From assembly GCF_027887165.1 (NCBI RefSeq), contig NC_077235.1:4212859-4276858 (forward strand): a stretch of 64,000 nt of DNA, in the 5' to 3' direction. Of the stretch, positions 1-22,933 are shown one piece after another. Position 1 is the first letter of the stretch; each line of letters begins with the position of its first letter. The position numbers were made by a program, and so were the translations under genes. Source of the stretch: Monodelphis domestica. Taxonomy: Eukaryota; Chordata; Mammalia; Didelphimorphia; Didelphidae. The notes beneath the pieces are model-generated. The model saw only the letters and a list, made by a program, of their open reading frames with translations. It was not told where the DNA came from and searched no databases.

Positions 1-1260
1 AGGTGAGTTGGTACCCCCTGAGCAGGCCTCCCTTGGAGCCCTAGCCAACACTGAGCTTCGGGTTTGGGGAAGTTGATTAGGGCTCTGATTTCTCTCTTCC
101 TCTTTTCCCTCTCTGGGCTTCCAAATATCAATCTCTCTTTCATAGGGATGGGTCATTCTTGGCCCTTTGGTTTTCACACTTATCTATTTGTCTCCCCCTG
201 TTCCGAGCAGCCTTGCTTGCACAGAGATCCCCCTTGGCCCTTGGCTGGCAAGAGCGGTGTGATCAGAGCAGTCGGCAGAGAGCGTGGCCAGGCTGTTTAC
301 CACACACCGTACAGTAAACCCCAAGAGGTCCTTCAATCACAGGGGGGCAGAAGTGTTTGCCTCACTGTCTCTCAGTTGACCGTACACACTCAATCCTGCC
401 AGCCTTGTATCTCATCAGATGGCATGAGATCATTGGCATTGGGGTTGGGCTTAGAAAGAGGACTGACCCTCCACATGTGGGGGAAGGCCTCCTCAAGGGG
501 ACTAGGCTTTTGTCCCTGGGAGTCTGGGTGGAGGGAGAAGGCCCATCTTGGAGATGAAGGCTCTATTTTCCCTCATCTTCAAGGTATTTGGAATACAACC
601 GGATTCCCTACACTGATCCTGAGGAGTTTGAGTTTCTTTGGGGACCCAGAGCTTTCCTGGAGACCAGCAAGATGCAGGTCCTTCGCTTCGTGGCTAAGGT
701 ATTAGCATAGATGGGGGGGGGCAGTCACTAGCAACTTCCTCCCCTTGTCTGGAGGAGAAGGGGCCCTGTCTGTGCTGAGTTTCCTGGCTTCTAACAGGTG
801 ACTGGCTCTATTTTCTCCTAGATCCAAAGGAGAGACCCTCGGAGCTGGGCAGTCCAATACAACGAAGCTCTTCAGGACGAGGCAGCAACTGCCTCTGCCT
901 CCGCTGCTTCTGCCTCCGCCTCCACTGCTTCTGCATCTGCTTCTGCCTCTGCCTCTGCATCTGCCTCCGCCGCTTCCGGCTCTGGCTCTGCCTCTGCCTC
1001 TGCCTCCGCCTCCGCCTCTGCCTCCGCCTCGGCTTCAGCCTTGGCTGAGCCTGATGTCCTGGCTGAGACCGATTCTGAGTCTGATACTGAGGCTGAAGCC
1101 TGTGCCTCTGCCTCTGCCAGTTTCTTGGGGTAGGAGAGCGCCCAGTCTGAGTCCCCCTTTGAGGAGGCAGTTTTGTTCTACGGGAACATAGTAGTAGTTA
1201 TGAGTTAAGACCCACCCTCTGTAGTCAGGGTCTAATAAAATTGCAAGTTGATCTCTGTGG
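1..1260 (+). CDS. MAGE-D-family gene, 3' end (partial; runs off the left edge)
   Basis: Only the last part of the gene is present. The window opens on AG followed by a strong donor (gtgagt at 3-8), so bases 1-2 are the end of an exon. Two more coding exons follow (584-698 and 822-1133), then a 3' UTR with AATAAA at 1234-1239. The AG left at base 2 plus the G at 584 completes an Arg codon, so phases fit. The exon at 584 encodes [15 protein letters not shown] and, further on, [14 protein letters not shown], the conserved end of the MAGE homology domain. MAGE proteins bind RING E3 ubiquitin ligases; MAGE-D members are the older, broadly expressed group. The neighbour PFKFB1 and the intronic SNORA11-like RNA both match human MAGED2/TRO. 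I cannot tell which MAGE-D member this is. The C-terminus, a long Ala-Ser repeat, does not resemble the human MAGE-D tails I know. Confidence 0.85.
187..316 (+). ncRNA. SNORA11: SNORA11-like H/ACA snoRNA, intronic copy
   Basis: This lies wholly inside the MAGE-D-like intron 3-583, on the host strand, as H/ACA snoRNAs do. ACA is at 311-313 followed by three bases (end 316). A candidate H box AGAGCA is at 265-270. It aligns along its length with the second copy at 1929-2057. SNORA11 (U107) is known from MAGE-D introns in human. The 5' hairpin is weaker than in copy 2: only CTTGC (216-220) pairs with GCAAG (248-252). The exact 5' end is approximate. Confidence 0.72.
584..698 (+). CDS. MAGE-D-like exon, end of MAGE homology domain
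   Basis: The acceptor is cttcaag ending at 583 and the donor is gtatta from 699. The exon is 115 nt (1 + 38 codons) and reads in frame from the split Arg codon. It carries the MAGE signature [12 protein letters not shown] and ends in FVAK. The MAGE winged-helix region finishes in the next exon. Confidence 0.88.
822..1133 (+). CDS. MAGE-D-like terminal coding exon with Ala-Ser repeat tail
   Basis: The acceptor is ttttctcctag ending at 821. The exon encodes [20 protein letters not shown], typical of the end of the MAGE domain. Then comes an imperfect Ala-Ser dipeptide tract (about 882-1040) built from GCCTCT/GCCTCC hexamers, an acidic stretch ([12 protein letters not shown]), a short second Ala-Ser run, and TAG at 1131-1133. 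The tract is low complexity and probably disordered. It looks like a coding minisatellite expansion, and its copy number may vary. Confidence 0.85.
   Translation: MQRRDPRSWAVQYNEALQDEAATASASAASASASTASASASASASASASAASGSGSASASASASASASASASALAEPDVLAETDSESDTEAEACASASASFLG
1234..1239 (+). other. Poly(A) signal of the MAGE-D-like gene
   Basis: AATAAA about 100 nt after the TAG, the first such hexamer in the 3' UTR. A second AATAAA at 1842-1847 could serve a longer transcript that would approach the second snoRNA copy. Confidence 0.7.
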
Positions 1261-1928
1261 TCTCTTTGTGCGCCTCTCGTCTTCCCTGTATTCAGCTTCC
1301 CAGATGTTGCCTTGGCTTTGAGGCTGGCCTCCTGAGTGGGTGGTGGGACATGGAGAGGAGAACTTGCTTGGCCTTGGCGCCCCAGACCCTGTCTTTGGCA
1401 TGTGTGCGCGTGTGTGTGTATGTGTGCTTATCCTCCTAATATACTGAAGTTTCCCGGAGTCCAAGTTCCCTGGGGCTTCTTGGAGGTGGGCAGAAAGCAC
1501 TTAGCTTGGCACGTAGGAGGAGCTTCACAAATGGATAACACTCTTGGGACTCCAGGCTTTGGGGGTACCAAAAGCCTGAACTGGGCTTGGTTTGTGTCAC
1601 CATATTCCGTGAACAGCAATGGGAAGGAAGATGCCTCCTTGAGGGTCAGACTTAGCAGGGAGGACAGCTCTTGCCCAACTCCAACCCATGGTTCCCCTTC
1701 AAGTGGGCAAAGATGGAGTTGAGGAATGGACTTGTGACCAGCAAAGGCTACCAGTACTACAACCCCTTGCACTTTGAGCCCTCCCTACTGGTTCTCACAC
1801 TTCGGTCCCCTTCTTTCCCTCTGTGGGCTGTCTGACATCGATAATAAAATGTGTTCTGTCTCCCAGAATGATTGTGGGTAAAGTGCTTTGTCGATCTTGG
1901 GGCCCGCACCATTCACTCACTACCAGTC
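1261..1928. other. Short intergenic stretch, no gene recognised
   Basis: Between the MAGE-D-like poly(A) signal and the second snoRNA copy I see no exon, SINE or LINE. A second AATAAA is present at 1842-1847. Confidence 0.4.
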
Positions 1929-2057
1929 TGTTGGTTTCTATCCCTCTGTCGAGAGCAGCCTTGTTCTTGCCCCATCAACCTTTTGCTGGCAAGAACAGTG
2001 TGATCAGAGCAGTTGGCAGAGATCTTGGTCTGGCTGTTTACTACGCACCGCACAGTA
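1929..2057 (+). ncRNA. SNORA11: SNORA11-like H/ACA snoRNA, second copy downstream of the host gene
   Basis: ACA is at 2052-2054 with three following bases. The candidate H box AGAGCA is at 2006-2011. A perfect 10-bp stem, TGTTCTTGCC (1962-1971) with GGCAAGAACA (1988-1997), forms the 5' hairpin. CAGA and TCTG can pair in the 3' hairpin. The structure is better preserved than in the intronic copy, yet it sits ~0.7 kb past the MAGE-D-like poly(A) signal and outside any exon-intron unit I can see. Homology to copy 1 extends roughly 60 nt upstream. It may be hosted by a read-through or alternative 3' transcript, or be a relic. Confidence 0.65.
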
Positions 2058-2369
2058 AAACCCTGTTACCCAGAACCCCAGTGGAAAGTCACGTGGTAGC
2101 TAGTACTAGAAGTGGGGAAATGGAACTTGGGCCAGGACTTGCTGGCCCTGAGGCCCACTCTAGTCACTAAGCTACACTGCCCCTCTGGGAACTGATCACA
2201 AGCACCCCGCACAAGACTGGTGCAGTGTTTGGCTAAGTGCTTCGAATTCTCTGGGATGCAGATTCTGAGGAAGAACAGTTCACCCGCCTCTACCTTCAAA
2301 GCTGGATGCTTCCTGGGGGGCTTCTCTAATCTAACCCCCCCTTTGGTTCTGGGAAGGAAGAGGCCTTGG

Positions 2370-3063
2370 GAAGATAAAGTCCAACCCTCTTTATTTTCAA
2401 AACAGGAATAGCAGGGAGCGTGATTTTGCCAGTGTCCCTAAAGAGATGGCCGGAGCAGGTTAACGATTATCAGCTAGCAGGGGCCCTGGAGGACACAGGA
2501 GGGAGGCAGAGCCACAGTGACCCTGTCATCGCTCCCCCAGCGGGAGCCCTGGTGCTACCCTCTTGGGTCTCCCGGATGGTGAAGACTTCCCAAAAGGCCA
2601 GTTGTTTGAAGTGGGCTGACAATTTCAAATGATCTCCCCCCCCCAACAGGGAACTCGTGGATGTTATTGTGTTGAAGGGGAGCCGCTGTTGGGGTACCCA
2701 GAGACACGTTTCATCTCTGAAAGGCCAGGAGGGCTTGGGGGCCAATCATCAGCTGTGCCCCTGGGAATCCTGGATCTGGCTGCCACATGGAATAGGTAAG
2801 AGCCTAGTTGGGGGCAGTGTTACTGGTCGGGTCTCCCCTCCCCTTTCATCATTGGCTTCTCTGCTCCAATCCCGTCCACCTCCCACCCTTTCCTGCCTGC
2901 CTCAGTCTCCAAAACTAAAGTGCCGAATCAGGGCTTGGCTGTTGGAAAGCTAAGCTGGATGGGAGACGTGGATCCCTTTGTTGGTGGGTAGGTGGGGGGG
3001 TGGGCCAGCCTCTGGCTGGGGGGATGCGAGCAGGAGCTGGCTCTGTGGCCTGGCCCAAGATGC
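2370..3063 (-). other. PFKFB1: PFKFB1 3' UTR with poly(A) signal at 2390-2395
   Basis: From the TAA to an AATAAA on - (TTTATT on + at 2390-2395) is about 670 nt with no competing hexamer noticed. The end converges on the MAGE-D-like gene, leaving ~1.1 kb between the two poly(A) signals. Confidence 0.65.
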
Positions 3064-16436
<13,373 letters not shown>

Positions 16437-16540
16437 GTCGGGCCGCCCTCCCTGGCTGTCCCCTCGCTCGGGAGTGCGGGCCGCCCGACGTGGCCGTAGG
16501 CAGGCTAGAGGTCAGCGACGTTGGCCTCCGCACTCGGGCC

Positions 16541-16630
16541 GGCGAGCGAGCGAGCGAGCCAGGGAGCGAGCGAGGGAGCCAGAGGGCGAGGGAGCGAGCG
16601 AGCGAGGGAGCGAGGGAGCGAGGGAGTGAG
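16541..16630. repeat. (GAGC)n microsatellite in the PFKFB1 5' region
   Basis: An imperfect gagc/gagg tetramer tract, CpG-containing, lies 105-194 nt upstream of the liver ATG and so falls in the 5' UTR or core promoter. Confidence 0.8.
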
Positions 16631-17099
16631 CGCCGGCTGGCCCGGCTCCGCCTGTTGGGCTGTCTGTGTGTGGAGCAGATAACCTCGGGCCCTTCTCCTC
16701 CTCCTCCTCCTCCTCCTCCCTCTCCTCTCCCTCCAGGGCTGCCAATGGCCAGAGGGCTTTGGGTGTCAGCAAGTCCCCTCCCTCCGGCCAGCGGGCCACG
16801 CACACCCTGCTGCTCGGGGGTGGACCAGAATGGCCCGGGGGTCACCGAGGGCGCCGGCCCCCTCCCTCCCGCTTGCCCTCATCCCCGGCGGCCCTTTGTA
16901 CCCTCCGAGAGGGAGCCCAGGCTCCAGGGGGAGACTGAGGCACAGAGGGAAAGTCGGAGAGATGGAGGGAGGCCTGGAAGGCAGGAGCCCCAGAAGAAGG
17001 GGCAAGCGGCTTGCCAAGGGAGGCCGGACATGGGGAGCCCTGGGCCCTAGCAGGGTCACTGGCCCTTCGGGGAGCAATGGCCTGCAAGTAGGCCAGCCT

Positions 17100-18180
17100 C
17101 CCCCAGCCCACGTGAAGGGCCCGTGGGCCTCGCTGCTCTCCTGGCTTCAAATGGCTGGCTGCCATCCCGAGCGGGGCTCTTCAGCCCTCCCAAGGCCGAA
17201 ACTGCTGTCAGTGTAGCCCCAGGGGACGATTGGCCTCCACAGCCTCCCTCACTCTCTCCAACCCGCTCTGGCCTTCTCTCCTCCCTCCCAGCCCCAGGGG
17301 GCGAAAACAGTTCAAGGCATTCTCTTGGCCTCGCTTGGCCGGCCAAACTCCCCACTGGCCCCAGGGCAGAGATCAGGAACAGTGCCTGCTTCTCCGATGC
17401 TCTGCGGAGCACACCCCGATCTTCCCGCAAGGGCAACCTCGCCAGTTGGCGGCTGAGCACGTACTTCTCACAAGGGGAAACTGAGGCTCCATGAGACCTG
17501 TCTCCTGCCTCTGTGCACTCCTTATCCTACGAGAAGCCCCTCCAGCCAGCCAGCCTAGTGGTCCAGGAAGATGCTAATTGGCTTAGAGGCCCTCTTGGCC
17601 GGCCGGCCTTTCCGGCAGAGCAGATGGTAGAGACCACACCACAGCACTCAGCCAGCCAGCCAGCCAGCAGGGAGTCCGACTGCCTCCTTTCATTTATTGA
17701 GAGAGGAAACTGAGGGCTGCCCAGGCAGGGGCAGGGACCTCGAACCACAGAGCATGGCACCTAGAAGGACCCTAGGAGGTCCTACGGGTTGGCCCTCCTA
17801 GAGTGAGTTACAAAGGGAGAAACTGAGGCTGAGAGTGGGGAAAGAGCTTCAAGATGATTGAATCTGCTCCTTGCACTTCAACTTAGTCTGAAGAGCTCCT
17901 GGGCACCTCAGGGCTCCCCACTTGCCTCCGGTTTGGGAAACTGAGCCTCTGAAGGGCTTGGCCAAGGTCATGCCACCACCACCAGGCTTCCCCCCCCACA
18001 GGGGATCCTGGGAACCTGGTGTGTTCCAGAGACCCAGCCAGATGAGGAACTTGCCCTGGAGTTTGGGCCAAGCTTTCTCCAGACCCTGGAGCTCTCCATT
18101 GGTGAAGGACCCACTCTCCCAGCTCTCCTCCCCAGGCACCTTGGCCTGCCTTTGCCAGCCTTGGTGGCCCCTACCCTTAC
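17100..18180. other. Stretch between the M- and L-type PFKFB1 first exons
   Basis: GC-moderate sequence. A MIR-like antisense fragment (gagaaactgaggctgagag) lies near 17817-17840. I could not identify a fetal-type first exon. Confidence 0.4.
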
Positions 18181-18208
18181 CTGCTCTCTTGACTCTTCTG
18201 TCCTCCAT
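18181..18208 (-). CDS. PFKFB1: PFKFB1 candidate alternative first exon, muscle (M) type
   Basis: ATG at 18208-18206 in a strong start context (gccATGG) opens MEDRRVKRA and ends one base into a codon at a consensus donor (GTAAGG at 18180-18175). That phase is exactly what exon 2 needs and would give [20 protein letters not shown]. Human muscle PFKFB1 starts with a similar short MEE-type peptide (recalled) and joins at the same point. The isoform would be 448 residues and lacks the RRRGS PKA site, as known for the M form. Nearby upstream are E-boxes and an MEF2-like site. Not proven expressed. Confidence 0.68.
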
Positions 18209-18480
18209 GGCTTAGCTAATTCACCAGAAACAGGCCCAATGGGGCCTTTCCATTGGCAAAGGGGGACAGCTGCTGTCCGCCTGCTCCCCCAGGAGAGTGG
18301 AGAGCCAGGGGAGCACCCCTTGGGTAGGGAAGGCTGTGGGCTGGCTTGGACAGAGGAGGCAGGGGCAGCAAGGTGGGGGGTGGGGGCAGGCTGCAATCAG
18401 CTGTTGCTAGCTCTTGCTGAAACTGCCTATAAATCTTTGCCTGAGTCCCCCCCCACAAAGGTCAAATCTAATTTTAAACC
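18209..18480 (-). promoter_or_regulatory. PFKFB1: Candidate muscle-type PFKFB1 promoter
   Basis: Upstream of the candidate M exon (reading -): a CCAAT box (18252-18256 on -), CAGCTG E-boxes at 18267-18272 and 18398-18403, and CTAATTTTAA at 18468-18477, which fits the MEF2 consensus YTAWWWWTAR. Paired E-boxes plus MEF2 are the usual arrangement of muscle promoters. Single motif matches occur by chance, so this is inference supported by position. Confidence 0.5.
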
Positions 18481-18489
18481 CATCCTGGC

Positions 18490-19440
18490 TTGAGAAAGGA
18501 ATATAAAACCACATACTTACGCAGCCCCGGGCTTCAGGAACAAGACAAGTTGGCCAGTGCCCCATGGTCTGTAGACCCGCTGCAGGGAGGCTTGGCCCGC
18601 CTGTTGGGTGCTAGCTGCAGTGCCACACGATGCCATGCTCAGGGCTTGGCACCCTCTCTCTGGGCCCCGGGGCCCCTCTACAGAAGCCAAAGAGCCTGAC
18701 CTGGAGGGCTTCTCAGCCAGGGAATGAGAAGTCCCAACTGCGGGGCTCAGGTGGGGAGGCGTCACTTCTTGTCTTCAGGATTGCCTCCCTCGTCTCTGAA
18801 AGCACAGCTTGGGGCTTCCACTGCCTCTCTCTCTCTGGAGCCCCTTTTTCCTTCTCTACAAAACTTCCAGGGCTCCCCTCTAAAATGAGTTCATGGGGCG
18901 CATCTGCTTCTGGGAACATCCACACACCCCCACTTGGAATTCTGGAAAACCCAGAAGCACCAAAGCGGTGCCAGAGAACAAGTCCTTAATGAGCACAAGA
19001 CCACCCTCTGGCCCTCTGGGGACTTGCCAAGGGCCTGAAGAACTTTGGGGGAGTCTAGGAAAGGCAGGCCAGCTGCTGGGCTTCCTTGGAGGCCAGGGGA
19101 ATCTTCCAAGGCAAAAGGGCACTTAAGAGCTGCTATTCCTGGTGCTTACTGGCTGTCTGATACCTTATTGGGCAGGCTGGAACTAGGGGCTCTCTGACAG
19201 TTCCCAGGGGACAAAGGTAAATCGGGGGTCCCCTGGAACAAGGATGTCGTTCTCTAGCCAGGCTGAAAAAACAGCAGGAAAGACCTGTGTCACTGGGATC
19301 AGAGGGGACAGTCCAGTGGCTCAGGAAGGGCCAGTGCAAGCGCACCTGGGGGGACAGGCAGCTGGGGCCAGAAACCCGGCTCAATCTAGTGCACCAGGCT
19401 CCTGGGGAGCCTAGGGGCAATACCACCCCCAACCCCCAAC
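18490..19440. other. Upstream flank of PFKFB1, no gene recognised
   Basis: Unique-looking sequence between the candidate M promoter and the first L1 fragment. Could contain more 5' exons of PFKFB1; none is convincing. Confidence 0.35.
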
Positions 19441-19454
19441 AGAAGAGAACTTTC

Positions 19455-19860
19455 TCTTATTTTTGATGTTTCTTGGGTCATTTTTAAATATTTTGCCATG
19501 GTTCCATGGTTCCTGTTCTTTCCCTCCCACCCCCTCCCGTAGCCAATGAGCAACCCCACTGGCTTTTACATGTGTCATTGATCCAGACCCATTTCCATAT
19601 TAATATTGACAATTGCACCAGGGGGATCCTTTAATCGGCCCTTTTTCTTCTGCGTTTCTGCTCCCACAGTTCTTCCTCTCCATGTGGGTCACGTTCTTTC
19701 TCTTGAGTCCCTCCGAATTGTCCTGGGTCATTGCGTCGTTGTTAGTAGCAAAGTCTATCACATTTGATCTTCCCACAATGTTTCCGTTTCGGTGTACGAT
19801 GTTCTCCTGGTCCTGCCCATTTCACTCTGCAACAAGAACTGAATTTTAGCATGTTCTAAA
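19455..19860 (-). mobile_element. L1-type LINE 3'-end fragment, antisense
   Basis: Contains gccatggttccatggttc, gtgtcattgatccagaccc, ctcccacagttcttcctc, attgtcctgggtcattgc and a tttcactctgcaac end. The same ordered words recur at 20.5-20.9, 35.3 and 37.5 kb. Confidence 0.65.
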
Positions 19861-20293
19861 AGAGGCTGGAAAAATGAACAAAAGACAAAGGAAAACCCTG
19901 ACCTTAGAAAGTTACTTCAGTGACAGAAAAAGATCAAAATGCAAACTCAGGAGAGGCCAGCAATGCCAAAACAGAAACATGTGAACCCTCAAAGTATGAG
20001 AAAATAACAAATGTTGGACGGGGGGTGAGAAAACTGGGCCACGAGGGCACTGTTGGTGGAGTTGTGAACTGTGAACTGAGCCAACCATGCTGGGGGGTTT
20101 GGTAGGGTTTTTTGTTTGGTTGTTATTTTTTTTTTTACCAATTACAAGCAATAAAAAATTTCCACGCACGTTTTCCAAATTGTCTCCCTCCTTCCCTCCC
20201 ATCCCTCCCCTTTCCCTGAACTGGTAGGCCATTCCATCTGGGTTATACACGTAATATCAAGAAAAACCCATCATCTCCATAGTGTTCATTTTT

Positions 20294-20475
20294 TTTAAAT
20301 CCTCACCTTCTGTCTTGGAATCAATACTATGTATTGGCTCCAAGGCAGAAGAGTGGTAAGGGCTAGGCAATGAGGGTCAAGGGACTTGCCCAGGGTCACA
20401 CAGCTAGGAAGCATCTGAGGCCAGGACCTCCCATCTCTAGGCCTGACTCAATCCACTGAGCTACCCAGCTGCCCC
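20294..20475 (-). repeat. Marsupial SINE with 17-bp target-site duplication
   Basis: Antisense copy of the family ending cagctgggtggctcagtgg. Flanked by a perfect 17-bp direct repeat (ccatagtgttcattttt) at 20277-20293 and 20476-20492, so it is an independent retroposition into an older repeat. Confidence 0.85.
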
Positions 20476-20519
20476 CCATAGTGTTCATTTTTGCAAGAGA
20501 ATAATCCCACAAAACCAAA

Positions 20520-21045
20520 AAGCCAAATACACTTAGGTGGAAACCCGTATCTTTGATCTGCATTCTGACTCACTCCAAGCACTCTTTCTCTGGAGGTGGA
20601 CAGTATTCTTTAGGTTCTTCAGGATTGTCCTGGGTCATTGCATTGCTCTGAGTAGCAAAGTCTATCACAGTTGATCATCCCACCGTGTTTCAGTTACTGT
20701 GTACAGTGTTCCCTGGTTCTGCCTATTTCACTCTGCATCAGTTCCTAGAGGTCTCTCCAGCTCTTTCTGAAATCAGCCCATTTCCATCACCAACATATAC
20801 CACCATTTGTTCAGCCATTCCCCAACTGCTTGATCACATGGGTCGATGGGGACTCAACGATCACCCCAGTGCAAACACTAATAATATGGAAATGGGATTT
20901 GATCATTGATGAATGTAAAACCTAGTGGAATTGTGCATCGGCTGGGGTGGGGGAGGAGGGGAGGGAAAGAACACGGATTGTGGAACCATGGAAAAATAGT
21001 CAAAATCAGCTAATTAAATGAAAATCTAAAATAAAACTGAAATCA
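20520..21045 (+). mobile_element. L1-type LINE 3' end with internal inversion
   Basis: Left part (about 20540-20832) is antisense LINE 3'-end sequence, ending ccattccccaa. Right part (about 20833-21045) is the adjoining LINE segment in sense orientation (gcttgatcacatgggtcgat onwards), ending in A-rich sequence. The join near 20832 is the expected product of twin priming. Confidence 0.65.
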
Positions 21046-21434
21046 GCCTGTTTGTCAAACCTTGAAAAACACAGAAGCACCCAAGTAGTTAGAAAGAGCA
21101 AGTCAGGACAAGAAAGATTCAGCCACTGCCCAGAGTTAAGCACTAGATACCACACAGAGATGAAGCTCTGGGACTCTGGGAACATTGTCTCTGGGGGGAA
21201 ACACGAAAGGAGATTTTCCTATGAACTGAAGAACTTGGGGTCTTATATACCTTTTGGAGGAATCTAGGACAGGAAGGTTCAATTGGGAGGAACCTCCAAG
21301 ACAAAAGGGCATTTAAGATTTGATCATATCTAGTCATCTAGCTAAGCTGAGACCATTGGCTTTAAAGTTTAAGATTGATTGTTCAGGCTCAGACAAGTCA
21401 GTCCGGGACTTCCCAAGGGACCGGAGGGGGGGTG

Positions 21435-21860
21435 GGACATGAACAAAGCTGAGTGGTATTCCATCATCAGCCATTCCCCAATGGATGAGCATCCCCTCCA
21501 TCTCCAATTCCTTCCCATCACAAAAGAGCTGCTCTCACTATTTCTGTGTAAGTGGGTCCTTTCCTCCATTTGGGGATCCCTTTGGGACCCAGACCCAGAA
21601 GTGGTCTTACTGTGATCCAACCCTTCTGGAGAGGGTCTGGAACTGTGCCCAAAGGGCTTTAAAACTGTGCATGCCCTTTGCCAAAGAGATGAAAAAAGGA
21701 AATTCTGCATGAATGACCATATGAATATGGAAAATGTTTTCTATTATTGCACATGTAAAATCTATATCAGATCACTTGTGATCTCAGGGAGGGGGGAAGG
21801 AGGGGAAGAATTTGGCTCAGATAAAAAAGGTTAAACATTGTTTTTAAATTAAGGGAGGGA
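21435..21860. mobile_element. LINE 3'-UTR-like fragments
   Basis: gctgagtggtattccatcat, gccattccccaatggatgag and gggacccagacccagaagtg match the antisense 3' end of mammalian L1; the second part (near 21720-21860) resembles the A-rich LINE tail in sense orientation. Confidence 0.55.
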
Positions 21861-21930
21861 ATAAAATATTAAACAAAAACAAATCTTTCCTGTTTAAAAA
21901 ACAAGTAGTGTGAAAGGATGTCAGGCCCCA

Positions 21931-22100
21931 AAAGACCTCTTGGAAGAGCTTGAAAAGAAGTTTAAAAATCAAATAATGAAAGAAGAAGAAGAGAAACTGA
22001 GAAAAGAAATGGGAGAAAGACTCAATAGCTAGTTGAAACTCAGCTGTTAACAAAAATTCACTGAAGAAAGTCAAGGGGGCTCTTCTCATTGGTGGAGGTT
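21931..22100 (+). mobile_element. L1 ORF1-like fragment, with stop
   Basis: Reads KDLLEELEKKFKNQIMKEEE and a few more coiled-coil residues, then TAG at 22030-22032. The charged heptad pattern is that of L1 ORF1p. Degenerate. Confidence 0.55.
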
Positions 22101-22319
22101 GATTACTCAATGCTCCTCACCTGCATGAGGGCCAGGATTGGTGAGAGCTTGGGAGAAGAGAGGTCCTGGTCTTTTGGTTTCTAGCTTCAAGGAGGAAGAC
22201 GGAAGGAGGAAGTTCTGGACTCTCTTCAGATCCCGGGAAAAGTGGACAGTAAGTAGTGCAGGGAGCCAACCCCTTTATCATGTCCCTAGCTCTGGATTCC
22301 TCTAATAGAGACGGGGGGA

Positions 22320-22933
22320 TGTTGACTGGGAAAAAACACAGAACTGTTAAATAGTCAGAAAATCACTCTTTAATCAAGAAAAGGTGTTCAGTGTGAGAGC
22401 AGGCCTCCACACAGAGCTGCGCGCTAACAACCACAGAGTCTGAGGATTGAACTCTGGCCAATCTGGGCACTGACCCCTGGGAGAGCCAATGGTGCTAAAT
22501 TGACAACTCCCAGGAACAAGAGAATTTGGGGAACTTCTCTACCATTTGGGGGAAATCCAGAGGCAGGGAATGGACATCACTATAGCTACAAAGAAAACGG
22601 GAATGTTCAAACTATACTGACATGATACAATCAAGCTTGGGAAAAGAATTGGAGCTAGGGACGAGGGTCTAAGGGAAGGGCTGCTTTCCATGGATACTAG
22701 AGGATGGTCCCTGCCCAGGTGTGGATCTTCTTGGGTAAGAGTCTCTGATACAATGGGCTCCATTATTCAGTCTGAAACTGCTAGCCTGAGATTCCCTTCA
22801 GGGTGGATTCCCACTGGAACAGGGAACAAGGACAAGCTTTGGGGTCTCCAATGTACAAGCTAGTCCTAAAACTTGGGGTTCATCAGATCCTACTAAGCTA
22901 CAAGTTGGGGGGGTTCTAGATTCCATGTTGACA
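22320..22933 (-). mobile_element. Solo LTR-like element, copy A
   Basis: Read on -, it starts TGTCAACATGG and ends CCCAGTCAACA, with ATTAAA near its 3' end. It aligns in order with copy B at 31376-31942 (same words near start, middle and end, for example aggggtcagtg, agagttcaatcct, tgtggaggcct). TG...CA ends suggest an LTR; no coding part is attached on either side. Confidence 0.55.
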
